Shown here: in pieces, positions 12,311 through 24,626 of the stretch
Position numbering within the stretch: position 1 is the first letter of the stretch
How the letters are laid out: the number at the start of each line of letters is the position of its first letter
Source of the DNA: Megaustenia siamemsis
Lineage: Eukaryota > Mollusca > Gastropoda > Stylommatophora > Ariophantidae
Reading direction: 5' to 3'
Assembly: GCA_032433765.1 (NCBI GenBank)
Contig: JAVIAB010000059.1
Span: 61,960,678 to 62,024,677 of the forward strand
DNA length: 64,000 nt
Translations under genes and position numbers: made by a program
Notes under the pieces: generated by a model
Told to the model about the DNA's origin: nothing
The model's input: only the letters and a program-made list of their open reading frames with translations
Database searches by the model: none

Positions 12311-13934
12311 CAAGTGATAATAATATTGCATCATTCTGCTTGGTTTATGATTATTATTTACAGAGTGTCTCATGTCTGGCCCACACCATGCATCTTTGCC
12401 GCTTCCATTGTTTTTCTTTAATGGAATATAAACCTAAGTTGGTTTTAAACAGCTAAACCTTTAGAGAGACCAGACAAACTACGATATTTCAGCAAAAGAC
12501 TTCACCAAATACTAATACAAAAGCAGACATGGGATACAAGTACTTATTTCAGCATGGCATTGTGAGTAGATGAACTCATGCAACCGGATAAGGAAAAGTA
12601 ACCAGGACCCATGTGCCTGTTGGCCACATAATAAATAGTCAATGGGTCATGTAGAATCTTGAGGGCCAAACACAGTGAGAAAAGGAGATACGGTAGGAGG
12701 AAAACAAAGGTGGCAAAGTGTTTTTCATTAACTTGCCTTTGATATGCCTCCTCTTTATTCTTTCATTCAGGGTCCGCAGCTCTACATGTTCTTGTTATTG
12801 TTTCTGGATCTACTCTGATTTCTAAACCTCTTTAGCTTCAGCAATTGCTTTTGCAGATTGTAATTGATTTAATGCTTAGTAGCTACAGCCTGCATAGAGC
12901 CACTGTGCTGTGTGTGTATGAGAATGTTTAAAAGCATAAATACCAGATCACGTGTATATTTTGACAATGTAGATAACTTGTACCCAGTAAAGTTATTTCA
13001 TTAATGTTGGATTGGAGTATGCTTGACAGAATAATATTGTGTTTTTATTTGTGGGAATGTCTGTGTTGCTTGAATGTGCCAGATGGGCGCGTTCTACATT
13101 TAAACCCAGAAATGTGCACAAATATTTATTTCACATTCATTGCTTCTTTCATACTTGTCCAGGATTAATGCTGGTGTCAATGCCGTACCATTGTCAGGCC
13201 AGATAAAATATAAAAAAATATAATAATAATATAAATTTGGCTTCATTTTAAAGGATTCTAGTAGTTAAACCACCTTCATCATCAACCTTTTAGCTCATTG
13301 TAAAGCATGGATCTTTGTTTTTCATTCTTCGGGCCATCATGGAACTCAGACAGTCACATTAGTACTCTATCACAGTGTATAACTCAGTACAACCAGCATC
13401 ATTTGGATTTCAGAAAGTTGTTTATATATCAATAATGATAGGAATTTGACTACTTTTGAATTTGTGTACATATGGCAGCATAACTCTGTTAACAATTTTT
13501 TTTTAATTTTTAAGCTGGCAGGAGTCATCTTTTGCTGATTTCAAGCTCTAGTCATGTGAATTAGAAATGCAGAAAAATGTGCACATATACTGTGAAGAGA
13601 AAACAAAGAAAGAAAATATCAATAAACAGAGAAATGTTTAAAAAATATATTTCTGGCCCAGAAAAAGGCAATTTGGCACTCTATAGATTGCCTTACTGGA
13701 AAGTTAAGTTAAAGGCTGTTAAATATATTTCACTTTAGCTTCAAAGTTATTGTTCAGAACAAAGTCCAGAAAATCGCTGATATAATATTTGTGCAGGGGT
13801 AAGCTTATCAAGTATATTTTTTTTATTGAAGATGTTAACAATAGATTTATGATATTAGGAAAAATTGACTTCAATCACACTTGGTAGAATCACAGTATGG
13901 TTAATGTTGATACTATAGTTATCTTGCTAATGTG
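12311..13934. other. Unassigned intergenic DNA
   Basis: No supported gene, tandem repeat or element is seen. Confidence 0.4.
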
Positions 13935-14455
13935 GGGAGCCAGTAGTGGGGTGTAACGTAAACTCCTACAAGCTATGGTGACAGCTTTACAAAAAAGGAA
14001 CATAACAAAATAGTGACGTTTCGGCCCAGATGCGGCCTTCTTCAGAAAACGAGGACAATAACAACAAACGATGGAAAACAGATAACTATTACTACATCTA
14101 CGATGATAGAGACAGGCAGCTCAAGGAGATGTAGGCAGAGGGGCAAGAGATGAAATGATGAAACGAGAGAGGGATGTGCTACATGATGAAGTATAGATAA
14201 GAGGTGGAAATAAAGTATACACATGTATAGAAAATAAGAATGTATAAAAATACATACATTTCTATACATACATAATTCTCTAACATAGTTAACATACATA
14301 GTTCTTGTATACAATACTGACATAGTTCTCGTTTTCTGAAGAACGGTGCATATGGGCCAAAATATCAGTATTTTGTTGCGTTCCTTTTATGTAAAGCTTT
14401 CACCATACCTTGTAGGAGTGTACATTAAACCTCACTACCAGCTTTACCGCAGCGC
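13935..14455. mobile_element. Inverted-repeat element with ~115-bp imperfect arms
   Basis: The left arm (about 13935-14056) and right arm (about 14324-14455) are imperfect inverted copies. 'cagtagtggggtgtaacgta' faces 'cctcactacc', and 'cttcagaaaacgag' faces 'ctcgttttctgaag'. The minus strand of the left arm reads CTGAAGAAGGCC...GGCCGAAACGTC (14045-14015), a motif pair that recalls a hammerhead core. A related right arm plus interior lies at 50560-50880. The element class is uncertain. Confidence 0.6.
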
Positions 14456-14779
14456 TGAATTTATTTGCTAATTCCTGTCTTGCTATTGTACTGATTTCAG
14501 AAATTTAAAATGTATACAATTTTTCTGTTGCATTAAATTTAATTAGAAGAGAATTATGACGGAAGTTTCTACATTTGTGATTAAACATGAAGTAATTCAT
14601 TCCAGGATATGTCAAATTTGTCAATATTTGAAACATGTTTTCACAAAAGCATTATTATACTAAAATGTCAATAATTTAAACATTATAGGCACTAAAATAT
14701 TCACAACTTATGTCACTTTCATATTTCTGTCAAATTAAAAAATGGTAAGAATGTGGTAGACTGAACATCTATCTACCTA

Positions 14780-14955
14780 TCTATTGACCTTTCGAGCTGT
14801 AGCCAGCCCATAGGGCGTAGACCAAGATACTCCTTCTCTTATCTAAATTTTTTGTTCTATCAGTTTTCAATTTTTTTAAAGATATTTTATAAAATCTCGC
14901 CATTTGTCTGTATCAGGTCTACGTTTCATTAACAAAATTGTTTTTACGATAGCGG
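14780..14955 (-). mobile_element. LINE type E, 3' fragment
   Basis: On the minus strand it ends with the type E sequence: 'aaatggcgagattttataaaatatc', then 'ctacgccctatgggc', then 'cgaaaggtcaatagatag'. It matches the reverse of 17684-17955 and 63208-63370. Confidence 0.7.
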
Positions 14956-15945
14956 CTTGTTAAACCTCTGATCAACGGTTCTATACTAAGCCGGAGAAAA
15001 AAATAATTCCTCCATTTTGGATTGAACATCCTCAGCAATAAATACGGCTATATTTCAAGGGTTATAACTAATATGCTAGTTTTAATTTAAAACGAACAGT
15101 TGTGTGGTGTGTTGGAGTTATGATTTTTTAATGGTGCAATCAGCTTGTCACAGCTGCATCTGGGGTTTTAATCTGCCCTTGTCAGGTTCATCATCATCAT
15201 GTGGCTTGCAGTCAGAAGAATGGTGCTGAACTCATCTGGTCATGCTTGAACACCGCTTTTCCTTCATTGCATCTTTTCATAATTTTCCATTGGACTTGAC
15301 TACCATTTTCTGCTGTCATTTTATATTTATGTTCTCAGTTTTTCTTCATAAGTTAAAGCTAATTTGAATTTAACAGCACTACTAAACTGATTACTTAGGT
15401 ATTGAACTGAAACAATCACATGCTACTATGAATAGTCTCTTTGGTGCTATATTGTCATACTTAATTATAAAGTTACACCATCTTATGACTTTAATGTTGG
15501 TAATACTCGTATATACCTCATAAGTAATTAGCACTTCTATGAATGTAATACTAAATAAGAATTGATATTCACATCAATATTATTCGAGAAATGTTTAGTC
15601 AATACAATACTTGACACACTCAATGTAGGATTTGAAAAGTGGTTTTGAAAGTAGTATTGGTCAGCAGCCACTCAATAAGGAGGAAAATTTTACAGTAATT
15701 AGATATCCAGCCTGTCGAAGATGTGTGTTGAAGAGTGTGTCAGCCACAGCACAGGCTTAGGGGATAAATCAGGACACATGCAAATATGAGTCCATGTGAT
15801 TGATCTTATTGCGTGTTATTCCAGCCCTCATGATAACACCACAACATATCAAATTCACACTGTAAAAAGACGTGAACACAAAAGAGGAATCGAAGCTTGT
15901 TTTGACTTAATTTTCTTTACAATCAGTCAGCAATTAGATTGATTT
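14956..15945. other. Unassigned intergenic DNA
   Basis: No gene is seen. Confidence 0.4.
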
Positions 15946-15949
15946 CACT

Positions 15950-16202
15950 GCATAATGCATCACTCTCAATTTGATTAGTGTGAACCGTCATCAAACCATA
16001 TTCTTTTTACATGTCTTGTATCATCTTGGTTTTGGTGCCTATTCAGTTCAAATTGCTTGTTCAATTGTCTAAAAAATTCATATATAATATGTTATATGTT
16101 AGATAAATATAACTATGTAGATTGATTCTTAACACCATGGAAAATTTTGTCTCTAAAATATCTTCAATTGCTTCAATAAAAACTTCCGTATGGAAAGAGT
16201 AT
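15950..16202. mobile_element. Decayed copy of the TTAA MITE
   Basis: The interior matches the MITEs at 17315 and 33283: 'tcaatttgattagtgtgaa', 'catcaaaccatattc', 'catatataatatgttatatg' and 'cttccgtatggaaagagt'. Only the right terminal repeat is recognisable. Confidence 0.6.
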
Positions 16203-17177
16203 ATAAAAAAAATTCTGACAAGAAAAGATATGAGAAATCAAGTATGTTAGCCATATATCCATTTTTGTCGGGGCTTTCTGGGAGTGGTAACTGGGTGAAG
16301 AAAACATGGAAGACAGAAGAAAAGATGGGAAGGCAGCATCAGAGATTGGACAATCCTCGGTTCTCTGTGAGCAACCACAGACAATAAGCTGCTGAAGGAG
16401 GCAGTTTTAAGCCAAAAGTGTTACTTTACAGTGGCGAGTGTTGTGAAATAGAAGGGAAGGAAGGAATTTTGTTTCATTTCTTTGAGTCTGATGTGTGTGC
16501 AAATCAAACTGTAGTGTTGTTCAATTTTAATATGTTTTTGGATGATGGATTTGCCATTTTGAAATAAACAATTGATCTATTTAAAAAATGTGAAGTAATT
16601 ATATATTTTTATATTTCTAATGCAGACTTGTAACACAATGGCAGAATGTGCAGTAATTAGACAAGAATTGTAATGATAGAATGGGCTCTGTTATATATTT
16701 TTACAAATTCAAGATGCAAAAGAGGGTAATTTTGTCATTTAGCAGCAGTGAAATGATGTTTTTGACTGCCGGTAAGGTTAAATGAGTCTAGTGCTGTACA
16801 TTTTTATGGTTCATATAATTGTTAATGTTTGCATCTTTCTTTTTTCTGGTTGAACAAAGTTAAAGCCCATGAAAGAAATTACTTATTAGATCATGAAAAT
16901 GTGCAATCTTCATCTTATCTTTGTCTCATTTTGTTTTCCACATTTTGCTACTAATTAGTCGCTTTATTTTATTTATTTTTTTTTCATTCATCCGCCATTT
17001 AATTATTATTCTAATCCAGTTTATTTGTGAAAACTCACTTCCGGTTTGATGTTTGCATCATTAATTTTTGCATAATTTTTTTGTATTTAAACCCTTGATC
17101 TCCATAAGAATTTTACTGGGCTCCTGTAATAATACGTGAAACTCCTGCAATGGAAAGCCATTTACATCACATAGTGC
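16203..17177. other. Unassigned intergenic DNA
   Basis: An open frame at 16190-16387 (GKR-like, GRQHQRLDNPRFSV) may be a LINE tail relic but is too weak to call. No host gene is seen. Confidence 0.35.
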
Positions 17178-17314
17178 CAGGGCTGGATTTAGTCTTGCTA
17201 ATGTCCTAAGCTGAGTGAAACTTTGAAACCCCCTGTTAAAAAAATTAACATCAGAAGGTTTCTCTCATAGATTACAATATAAATAAATTTGAGGCACCCT
17301 CACATTGTTAGGCA

Positions 17315-17625
17315 TTAACTCTTTCCATATGTTTCACCACGCTGTGTATCACTCCAATTTCGGCAACATACGTTTTGCCATATAGTGCACCACGCTCAAT
17401 TTGATTAGTGTGAACGCCATCAAACCATATTCTTTTTACAAGTCTTGTATCATCTTGATATTGGTGAAATCTAATATCTTGTTCAATTATCTAAAAATGC
17501 ATATATAATATGTTATATGTTAGATAAATATAAATATGTAGATTGATTCTTAAAACCATGAACAATTTGATCTCTGAAATCTCTTCTGTTGCGTCGATAA
17601 AAAGCTTCCGTACGGAAAGAGTTAA
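17315..17625. mobile_element. MITE flanked by TTAA
   Basis: It starts TTAACTCTTTCC and ends GGAAAGAGTTAA. The inner right end carries CCGTACGG. TTAA at both edges suits a piggyBac-type target preference, but the family is inferred from that alone. There is no coding capacity. Confidence 0.75.
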
Positions 17626-17683
17626 GCTGGCTAAGCTAAGTAAAAATTTTAAACCCCCTGTTAAAAAAATTAACACCAGAAGG

Positions 17684-17955
17684 GGAGCTCATGACAGGAC
17701 AAGAGGGATAAAGGCCGCTTGGTCAAAACAGTCGCCACGACATGTGAGACCCAAGATTTTTATTTCACCACTGATAGAAATCGGCTCCCTCAATGAGATA
17801 GAACTGCTTGCACAGAACAGAGACAGATGGCGAGATTTGATAAAATATCTTTAAAAGAAAACTGCTAGAACAAAAATTCATATAGGAGAAGGTGTATCTT
17901 GGTCTACGCCCTATGGGCCGGTTACGGCTCGAAAGGTCAATAGATAGATAGATAG
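17684..17955 (+). mobile_element. LINE type E, 3' fragment
   Basis: It encodes the last part of a LINE ORF: GIKAAWSKQSPRHVRPKIF, then LLAQNRDRWRDLIKYL and a stop. The 3' tail is 'tacgccctatgggccgg...aaaggtcaatagatagatagata', a (GATA)n ending. It is inserted in the second copy of the internal duplication of the surrounding CAGGG element. Confidence 0.75.
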
Positions 17956-18139
17956 ACTGATAGAAAAAATCCTTTCTGTCTACCGCGGGTTTCGAACACC
18001 AGAAGCCAGCTTTTCAGGTACTGAAACAGTGGATTAAGCCACCTTATTCATAAATTACAATATAAATAAATATGACATCCCCTCAGATTGTGTGGACCTA
18101 AGATGTAGTTTATTTAGCCTAGCTCTAAATCCGGCCCTG

Positions 18140-18785
18140 CTCAACTGTGAAAGATTAATTTACTGAGCCAATAGAAAGAGCCAGAGGAGATAAAGAGATA
18201 TAAATTTAATTATTCCTGTTATGTTTTATTAATTAAGTTTTGTTTCATCCATGAACATTTGTTTTGTTTAATTATTTATTTGCTTCAATATATATGCTCT
18301 CATTACTATCATCCCAGACAAACCAGCAATTAACATTAATGTTACAATATATTAACATAAACATTTAAATGTTTATTTTTTTTTTTCAGTTAAATAATTA
18401 ATTTTTTTTTTAAAGTTTAAAAAAAAAAATCCTTCTCGCTTTTCCCAAACCAGGAAATGTTGCTATAATGAAAGTTGTATTTATTTTCTTGTCCATATAT
18501 TTAATGCAGTTTGTTTGTAATCATAAACGCCATTTTATTGATTTGCTTTATCCTTTTATGTATGTTGACATGTCCAAATAAGAGCAATGATAATATTGGT
18601 TGCTTTTGTATGTTTTCCCGTTATTATTAAATGTTTTATGCTACAAATCTCAACTTGTATTAAAAGTATATATGCTATCTATAATGCCACATATATTAAG
18701 TGAATTGTTGAATTGTTTTGAGCTTTATCACCATCTATATACATGGTTGTGGGTCATTTCCTGTTGGACATATAATCTAGTTCAA
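18140..18785. other. Unassigned AT-rich intergenic DNA
   Basis: No gene or known element is seen. Confidence 0.4.
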
Positions 18786-19263
18786 CAGATCTCAAAGTTT
18801 CCTTGACCGCGGACCCCCATTAAAATGTTTTGTTTTTGAGGACCCCTGAGGCTTTCACTCATTCATTTATTCATTCATTCATTTATTCATTCATTCTTTA
18901 TATTTCATCATCATCATTATGTGCCATACTGGTTGGCGTAAGCGATCATGTCCTTCTACAATCTTCTATCTACACTGCATCGAATCAGTTCTGTTGTTGA
19001 CTGTTTTTCCATGCCATGACACCAAGCTATCTAGTATTTTCTCTCTTTGTCATCTGCGATCTCTCTTTCCTTGTATTTTGCCTGTTTTAACCAAGTATTC
19101 CAACTTTCCTCTTCTCATGATGTGCCCGAATAATGTTGACTGTTTCTTTCTCTCTTTATATTTACCTACAAAATATCATACTATTCTCTAAGCCTTTGCG
19201 GTCCCTCTTGTGACAACACCGCAGACCCCTGAAGTGGCAGTGCAGATCACAGTTTGAGATATG
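18786..19263. mobile_element. hAT-type MITE with a LINE inserted
   Basis: The left end is CAGATCTCAAAG...CCGCGGACCCCC and the right end is the inverted form (CGCAGACCCC...CAGTTTGAGATATG). This is the pattern of hAT ends like that at 27891. It includes an (ATTC)n run at 18856-18897 and a LINE C fragment. Confidence 0.5.
18908..19175 (-). mobile_element. LINE type C, 3' fragment
   Basis: The minus strand encodes frame-broken pieces of the type C end: [22 protein letters not shown] and a [20 protein letters not shown] stretch. The left edge is the CATCATCAT tail. Confidence 0.75.
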
Positions 19264-19558
19264 CTGATGTAGTTGAACCAGGTGTAAATGTAAATGATAA
19301 ATGCGCATCTCGACTTCAAGAGTTGGGAAAGATAATTTACAGTAAAGAAGAGCACTTAGCAAGACCCCCGACACATACATAAACACACATATGTTTCTAA
19401 GGACTGTAACACACTACTGTAATATTTAAACATTTCATGTTACCGTGAGTTCTGTGTCAAGGAAATAGCTTAACCTAAGTTCCATAATTATAATATAATG
19501 TTGACTATTTGGTTGAAGATATAATAGCTGACTGACTGGTAAATAAGAGTGTTGCAGT

Positions 19559-20775
19559 TGGCAATGTGGATAAAGATATGAAAGTTGATTTGAGTAAAGA
19601 CATGAAAGTCGAATTTTTTAGTAAAGATATGGTAGTTGAATATTTGAGTAAAGCTTGGAAGTTGACTATTTGAATTGACTTTGAGTAAAGGCTTGGAAGT
19701 TGACTATTTATGTAAAGACAAGACAGTTGACTATTTGGACATTGATGAGAAAACTGACTATTCTGTAAAGAAAGTTGGCTATTTGAATAAAGATATAAAA
19801 GTTGACTATTTGAATAAAGACATAAAAGTTGACTATTTGAATAAAGACAATACAATTGACTGGATGGATAAAGACATAAAAGTTGAGTATTTGAATAAAG
19901 ATAATACAATTGACTGGATGGATAAAGACTTTTTATTTGAATAAAGACAGTACAATTGACTGCATGGATAAAGACTTTTTATTTGAATAAAGACAATACA
20001 ATTGACTGGATGGATAAAGACTTTTATTTGAATAAAGACAATACAATTGACTGGATGGATAAACACTTGAAAGTTGATTATTTGAATAAAGACAATACAA
20101 TTGACTGGATGGATAAACACTTGAAAGTTGATTATTGGAATAAAGACAATACAATTGACTGGATGGATAAACACTTGAAAGTTGATTATTTGAAAAAAGA
20201 CGATACAATTGACTGGATGGATAAACACTTGAAAGTTGATTATTGGAATAAAGACAACACAATTGACTGGATGGATAAACACTTGAAAGTTGATTATTGG
20301 AATAAAGACAATACAATTGACTGGATGGATAAAGACATGAAAGTTGATTATTTGAATAAAGACAATAAAATTGACTGGATGGATAAAGAGATGAAAGTTG
20401 ACTATTTGAAGAATAACATAGATAGTGGACTATTTGGGTAAAGACAAGACAGTTGATTATTTGAAAAGTGACACAAAATATGACTTTTTCTGTAAAGACA
20501 AGACAGTTGATTATTTGGAAAGTGACACAAAATATGACTTTTTTCTGTAAAGACAAGACAGTTGATTATTTGGAAATTGACACGAAAATGAGCCATCTGA
20601 GTGAAGACAAGACAGTTGACTATTTTAATAAAGCCAATGCAATCGACTGTATGGATAAAGACAAGACAGTTTACTATTTGGAAATTGACAAGAAAATGAG
20701 CTTTTTGAGTGAAAACAAGGTAGTTGACTATTTGGGTAAAGACAAGACAGTTCATGTAAAAATGCAGAAACTGCA
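19559..20775. repeat. Long minisatellite, ~54-bp main unit
   Basis: The core (about 20030-20400) is head-to-tail copies of a 54-bp unit: 'aaagttgattatttgaat', 'aaagacaatacaattgac' and 'tggatggataaacacttg'. These look like three diverged 18-bp subunits. Shorter variants of about 27-47 bp flank it on both sides. Since 54 is a multiple of 3, open frames run through on both strands, but no start context, splice signals or conserved domain support a protein. Confidence 0.9.
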
Positions 20776-20829
20776 AGAATTTGACCACAATACAGATAGT
20801 AATTGTTTGGTAAGAGATGTATATAACCA

Positions 20830-21577
20830 GTGAGCTACTGCGTCCATAGATTACTATCCTTCTAAGCTTGGAGAACTAACCACCTTTTGGGACAGTCCTG
20901 AGAGCAAAAAATGCACTTATGTGAATTATCTAATTATCACCAAGCCCTAAAGTTACACCACTTGCTCAGAAACAATCAACTTGTTGCTATCTGTGATATA
21001 ATTATTAGCTTTTGGCCATTAGTATTATTTTTGACCTGAACTTACATTTCCTAATATGAATATGAGGGTCAGTCAAAAAGTCGTGCCCTTTTCTAAGAAA
21101 TGAATTAATTTACTTTTCTAAGAAATGATCTAATGTTAATGCTGTGTGAAATTGAGGATTTGATTACGGTCTAATCTACCCTATTCATGGAATTAGTTTC
21201 GTTGCAGCCGTGAGCTCCACCGCCCGTCCCAGCAATTCTACCACCTAGAGACTGATTGTTCCTATAAGATGTTGATTGTAGAAACACCTGCTTTTCCCAC
21301 AAAGCACACCAGATCGACCAGACCTTTTCTCTACCTTTAGACTCATGAGTCTCGCAATGTAAACATCTTTGCCTCACCCATGCTCCTCTTCTCTAAACTG
21401 ATTACAGGCCGGCAACGTGGTTCGTGCCACATTTTGAGAAGTTCTAAAAGAAAGAGACAAGTTGTTGCTCATGCAACATGTTTCTTCTCTCCATGCAGCC
21501 GAGCGATCAAAAGGTCTAGCAGGGCAAGAACAGTTTATACAGAATAAAATAAAAGAAAAGTAAAAATAACATTTCTA
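20830..21577. other. Intergenic DNA with a possible mariner end
   Basis: 'gagggtcagtcaaaaagt' at about 21063 resembles a mariner-type terminal repeat next to TA, but no partner end or transposase was found. Otherwise unassigned. Confidence 0.35.
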
Positions 21578-22365
21578 GTTTTGCTGATATGCTGATGATA
21601 TTGTTCTACTAGCAGAAAATCCTAAAAACCTACAACAATTGCTTAATGTGATAAACATAACAAGCCAAAAATATAGACTAGAAATGAATATCAAAAAGAC
21701 TAAAACTATGATCATAAACAAAGGAAATTCTCAAGACATACAATTAAATATCACAGTTGAGGGAATACATCTGGAGACAGTCCAGAGCTACAACTACCTG
21801 GGACATACTATAACCAATGATGGAAAATGGAAAATTGAAATAAACAAAAGAATAGGTATGGCAAAAAGTAATTTTAATGCCATGAAAAATATACTAACAT
21901 CAAAACAAATATCAGCAGGGCTGAAACTAAGAATGGCAAAATGCCAGATCTTCTCAATATTCCTGTATGGTGCAGAAACATGGACATTAGATAAGAAAAC
22001 ATAACAGAAAAGTGAAGCCTTTGAAATGTGGATTTATAGAAGAATAGGTAGAATTGAATGGAAAGAAAAGATAACAAACGATGAAGTTTTAAAACAACTG
22101 AAAATAAAAAGAGAACTAAATACAATTAAGACACGACAAATGAAATTTTTGGGGCATGTTAAAAGACACAACAGCCTACTAAAAGTAATATTGGAAGGAA
22201 AAATACAAGGTAGCAGAGGCAGACCAAGACTAACATGGACGAGTAACATCAAAAGATGGACAAGTCAATCTATGACAGCCTGCACCATCAAAGCAAGAAA
22301 CAGAGTGGAATGGCGATCCATGGTAGCCAACCTTCGATGCGGAGGCACTCGATGATGATGATGAG
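21578..22365 (+). mobile_element. LINE type A, RT palm to 3' end
   Basis: The longest type A copy. It starts at the RT catalytic motif, where the YADD-like site is disrupted by a small duplication (GCTGATATGCTGATGAT). It continues with [57 protein letters not shown] (then a stop), [34 protein letters not shown] and [14 protein letters not shown], with a GATGATGATG tail. Two stops and the broken palm show it is inactive. Confidence 0.85.
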
Positions 22366-22429
22366 TGGCGCTGAAAAATACATAGTCAATTGTAACTGAC
22401 GGAGGCTACTATACAGTCAGTGCATTAGG

Positions 22430-22905
22430 AAAGTGAAGAAGCAATGGGAGAAATTTTACGCCTTGATTGTTCATCGGTGCTATATAGAACCAATTCTGAC
22501 CTATGGAAGCGAAACATGGACAGTAGATAAACAAATGAAAAGACGATTAGAGACCACAGAATGGGATTTCTCAGAAGAATGTTGAAAGTTCCCTGGACAG
22601 CTAAAAAGACTAATGAGGAAGTTCTCAAAGAGGCCAACACAAAAAGGGAGCTACTAAAAAACATCAGAAACAATCAACATTTTTCGGGCACATCATGAGA
22701 AGAAGAAAGTTGGAATACTTGGTTACAACGGGCAAAATAAAAGGAAAAAGAGATCGCGGACGACAAAGAGAGAAAATACTGGATGACTTGGTGTCATGGC
22801 ATGGAAAACGGTCAACAACTGAATTGATACAATGCACTGTAGATAGAAGATTGTGGAAGGACAGGATCGCCTACGCCAACTGGTATAGCACATGATGATG
22901 GTGGT
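22430..22905 (+). mobile_element. LINE type C, 3' fragment
   Basis: It encodes, with frame shifts, [56 protein letters not shown] and [18 protein letters not shown], then YANWYST and a stop. It lies 65 bp after the type A copy. Confidence 0.8.
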
Positions 22906-23359
22906 GACGGGTGAATGCAAAGAGGACCTAAGCTCATCCCGATTTTCTGGTACATGCCTTTACTCCTTCCAACTAAAGTGCACAACATTTTGATCCACCC
23001 TGATACCATTTGTATCACCCACCTTTACTTATTGATGCACGCGAAGAGCTAGACAACAAATAAAGAAATAGAAAATAAACTGAATGAATTTGACAACAAA
23101 CCTCAGGACAATATTTCATACACCATGTTATGTTCTGTTCTATTCTATTCTATCCACGGAGGTTGTTTCATTATAGTCAGGAATTTCGCATATCCGCTCC
23201 ACCACTTGTCACATTTTCCAAAATGCACTGGTAAATTCCATGGTCACTCTGTGCACGCCCTACTCGATTTCACAGGCGACGATTCCAACCCTCTTTAGTC
23301 GCCTCTTACATCATGCACGGCAGGCAACAGTGATTCTATTCTTATCTCCCTTCACCATG
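22906..23359. other. Unassigned intergenic DNA
   Basis: No gene is recognised. Confidence 0.4.
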
Positions 23360-23630
23360 GGGGTAGCCGATAGTGTAGAGAAAATAGAGATGACAGAACA
23401 TCCAAAAATATCTATAATCCAAGAGAAGGTGGTCATATGTTGGTCATGTGGTGACGGGAGAATCACGGTTCAGGCCCTCAAATGGGAACCAGATGGTAAC
23501 AGAAAAAGAGCCCGGCTTAGAGAAACACTAAAAAGAACACTGTGGCGAGAGGCAACAACACCAGGCATCAGCTCAATCGCTGAGATTGACCAGCTCACAC
23601 AGAACAGGACTTAGGAACGTGTGGCAAATT
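23360..23630 (+). mobile_element. LINE 3'-end relic
   Basis: The open frame ending at 23614 contains ALKWEPDGNRKRARLRETLK, RTLWREA and EIDQLTQNRT. This resembles the usual C-terminal W.P.GKRKRGRP..TWRR...E....... motif of LINEs. The beginning is not defined. Confidence 0.55.
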
Positions 23631-23844
23631 AAAATGCGCGTCCTGTGAAAGGTCTGATGCTTGATAGCAAAGATCGGACACAAAGAGTCCAAATTTTTTG
23701 CCCTATGTGCCGTCTTCGGTTTGAAAGGGCATTAGTATGATGTCACTATTTGATACGCCACTGAATCAGTTTCCTACCAATTACTTTGTTACAATAATAC
23801 CCTGCACGTGCCGTTTGATGTAAACGAAGGTTTCCCTATACTCC

Positions 23845-24092
23845 TTTCTGAGCGTATGGGGAGTATGGTATTAGTAGCCATATCATTTATGGTCACGGTA
23901 CATATTAGGGTGATGTGGTCGGTATCACGCCAGGCCGCCTTTACTGCTCAGAACAAAATCTCTGGTACCTATGTTTAGAGGCTGGGTGAACCGCGGAACC
24001 TTACTCCGAAAAATCCGGCACTCCTGGGATCGAACTCGAATCGTTCTGATCAGGAAGCGATTATACTAACCACTTCGCTACTGGGGCTCTTG
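23845..24092 (-). mobile_element. SINE type A, second subtype
   Basis: It resembles type A but carries distinctive differences shared with 57310-57885 and 62452-62690: 'atcacgccaggccgcctttact', 'tctctggtacc' and 'tagaggctgggtgaacc'. The tRNA-like head is at the right end. Confidence 0.65.
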
Positions 24093-24626
24093 TGTGCCAT
24101 GTACTTGCAGGTGATTTCAACTAGTAATGTGTACTTCATCTACCGTAACGATATCTTGGTAAAGCGAACAATTCTTTGACTGGCCACGCCCCCGTACATT
24201 GATTTTAATGATGTATTTATTTTATAAGCCTAGAGTTATTGTGAACATAACCATAGTAGTGTATGGGATAGCTCATTACGCATTACTATACACCAATGAA
24301 GCCTTAGTAAAGGCGAGTTATCCAGTAGCTTACACCTGATGACAGTCTCTTGTTGCCTTACATACACTTTAATGTTCTGACATATGGTGCATATAGACAA
24401 TGTATCATCACTCATTGAACGAGTGAAGGTATGTCACATGTAGGAATGAGATGTCTAAGATACCCACAGGTAAGGCATCATTTATTCAGTAGCTGACACA
24501 TTGAACAGTATATAGGTCATTACAAATGTGTGTGCGTGTGTGTTTCTTTTTTAAAACAAAGGCTGAATTATAGTATTTGTTAGTGCAAAGTAGTAATAAT
24601 AGAAAGAAAAAACAAATGTAAAGAGC
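24093..24626. other. Unassigned intergenic DNA
   Basis: No supported feature is seen. Confidence 0.4.

Larger units (their letters stand above)
17178..18139. mobile_element. hAT-like DNA element with CAGGG termini
   Basis: The left end is CAGGGCTGGATTTAG, and the right end is its imperfect inverted copy (CTAAATCCGGCCCTG). CAGGG-type termini are common in hAT elements. The interior is partly duplicated: 'aaaccccctgttaaaaaaat' occurs near 17226 and 17651. It contains the MITE at 17315 and the LINE E piece at 17684. No clear 8-bp target duplication was seen. Confidence 0.55.

Noticed and set aside
19956..20556. Overlapping 149-207 codon open frames on both strands
   Set aside because: They follow from the 54-bp tandem period; there is no splice, start or domain support.
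21060..21090. Mariner element
   Set aside because: Only one terminus-like motif; no second end or transposase found in reach.
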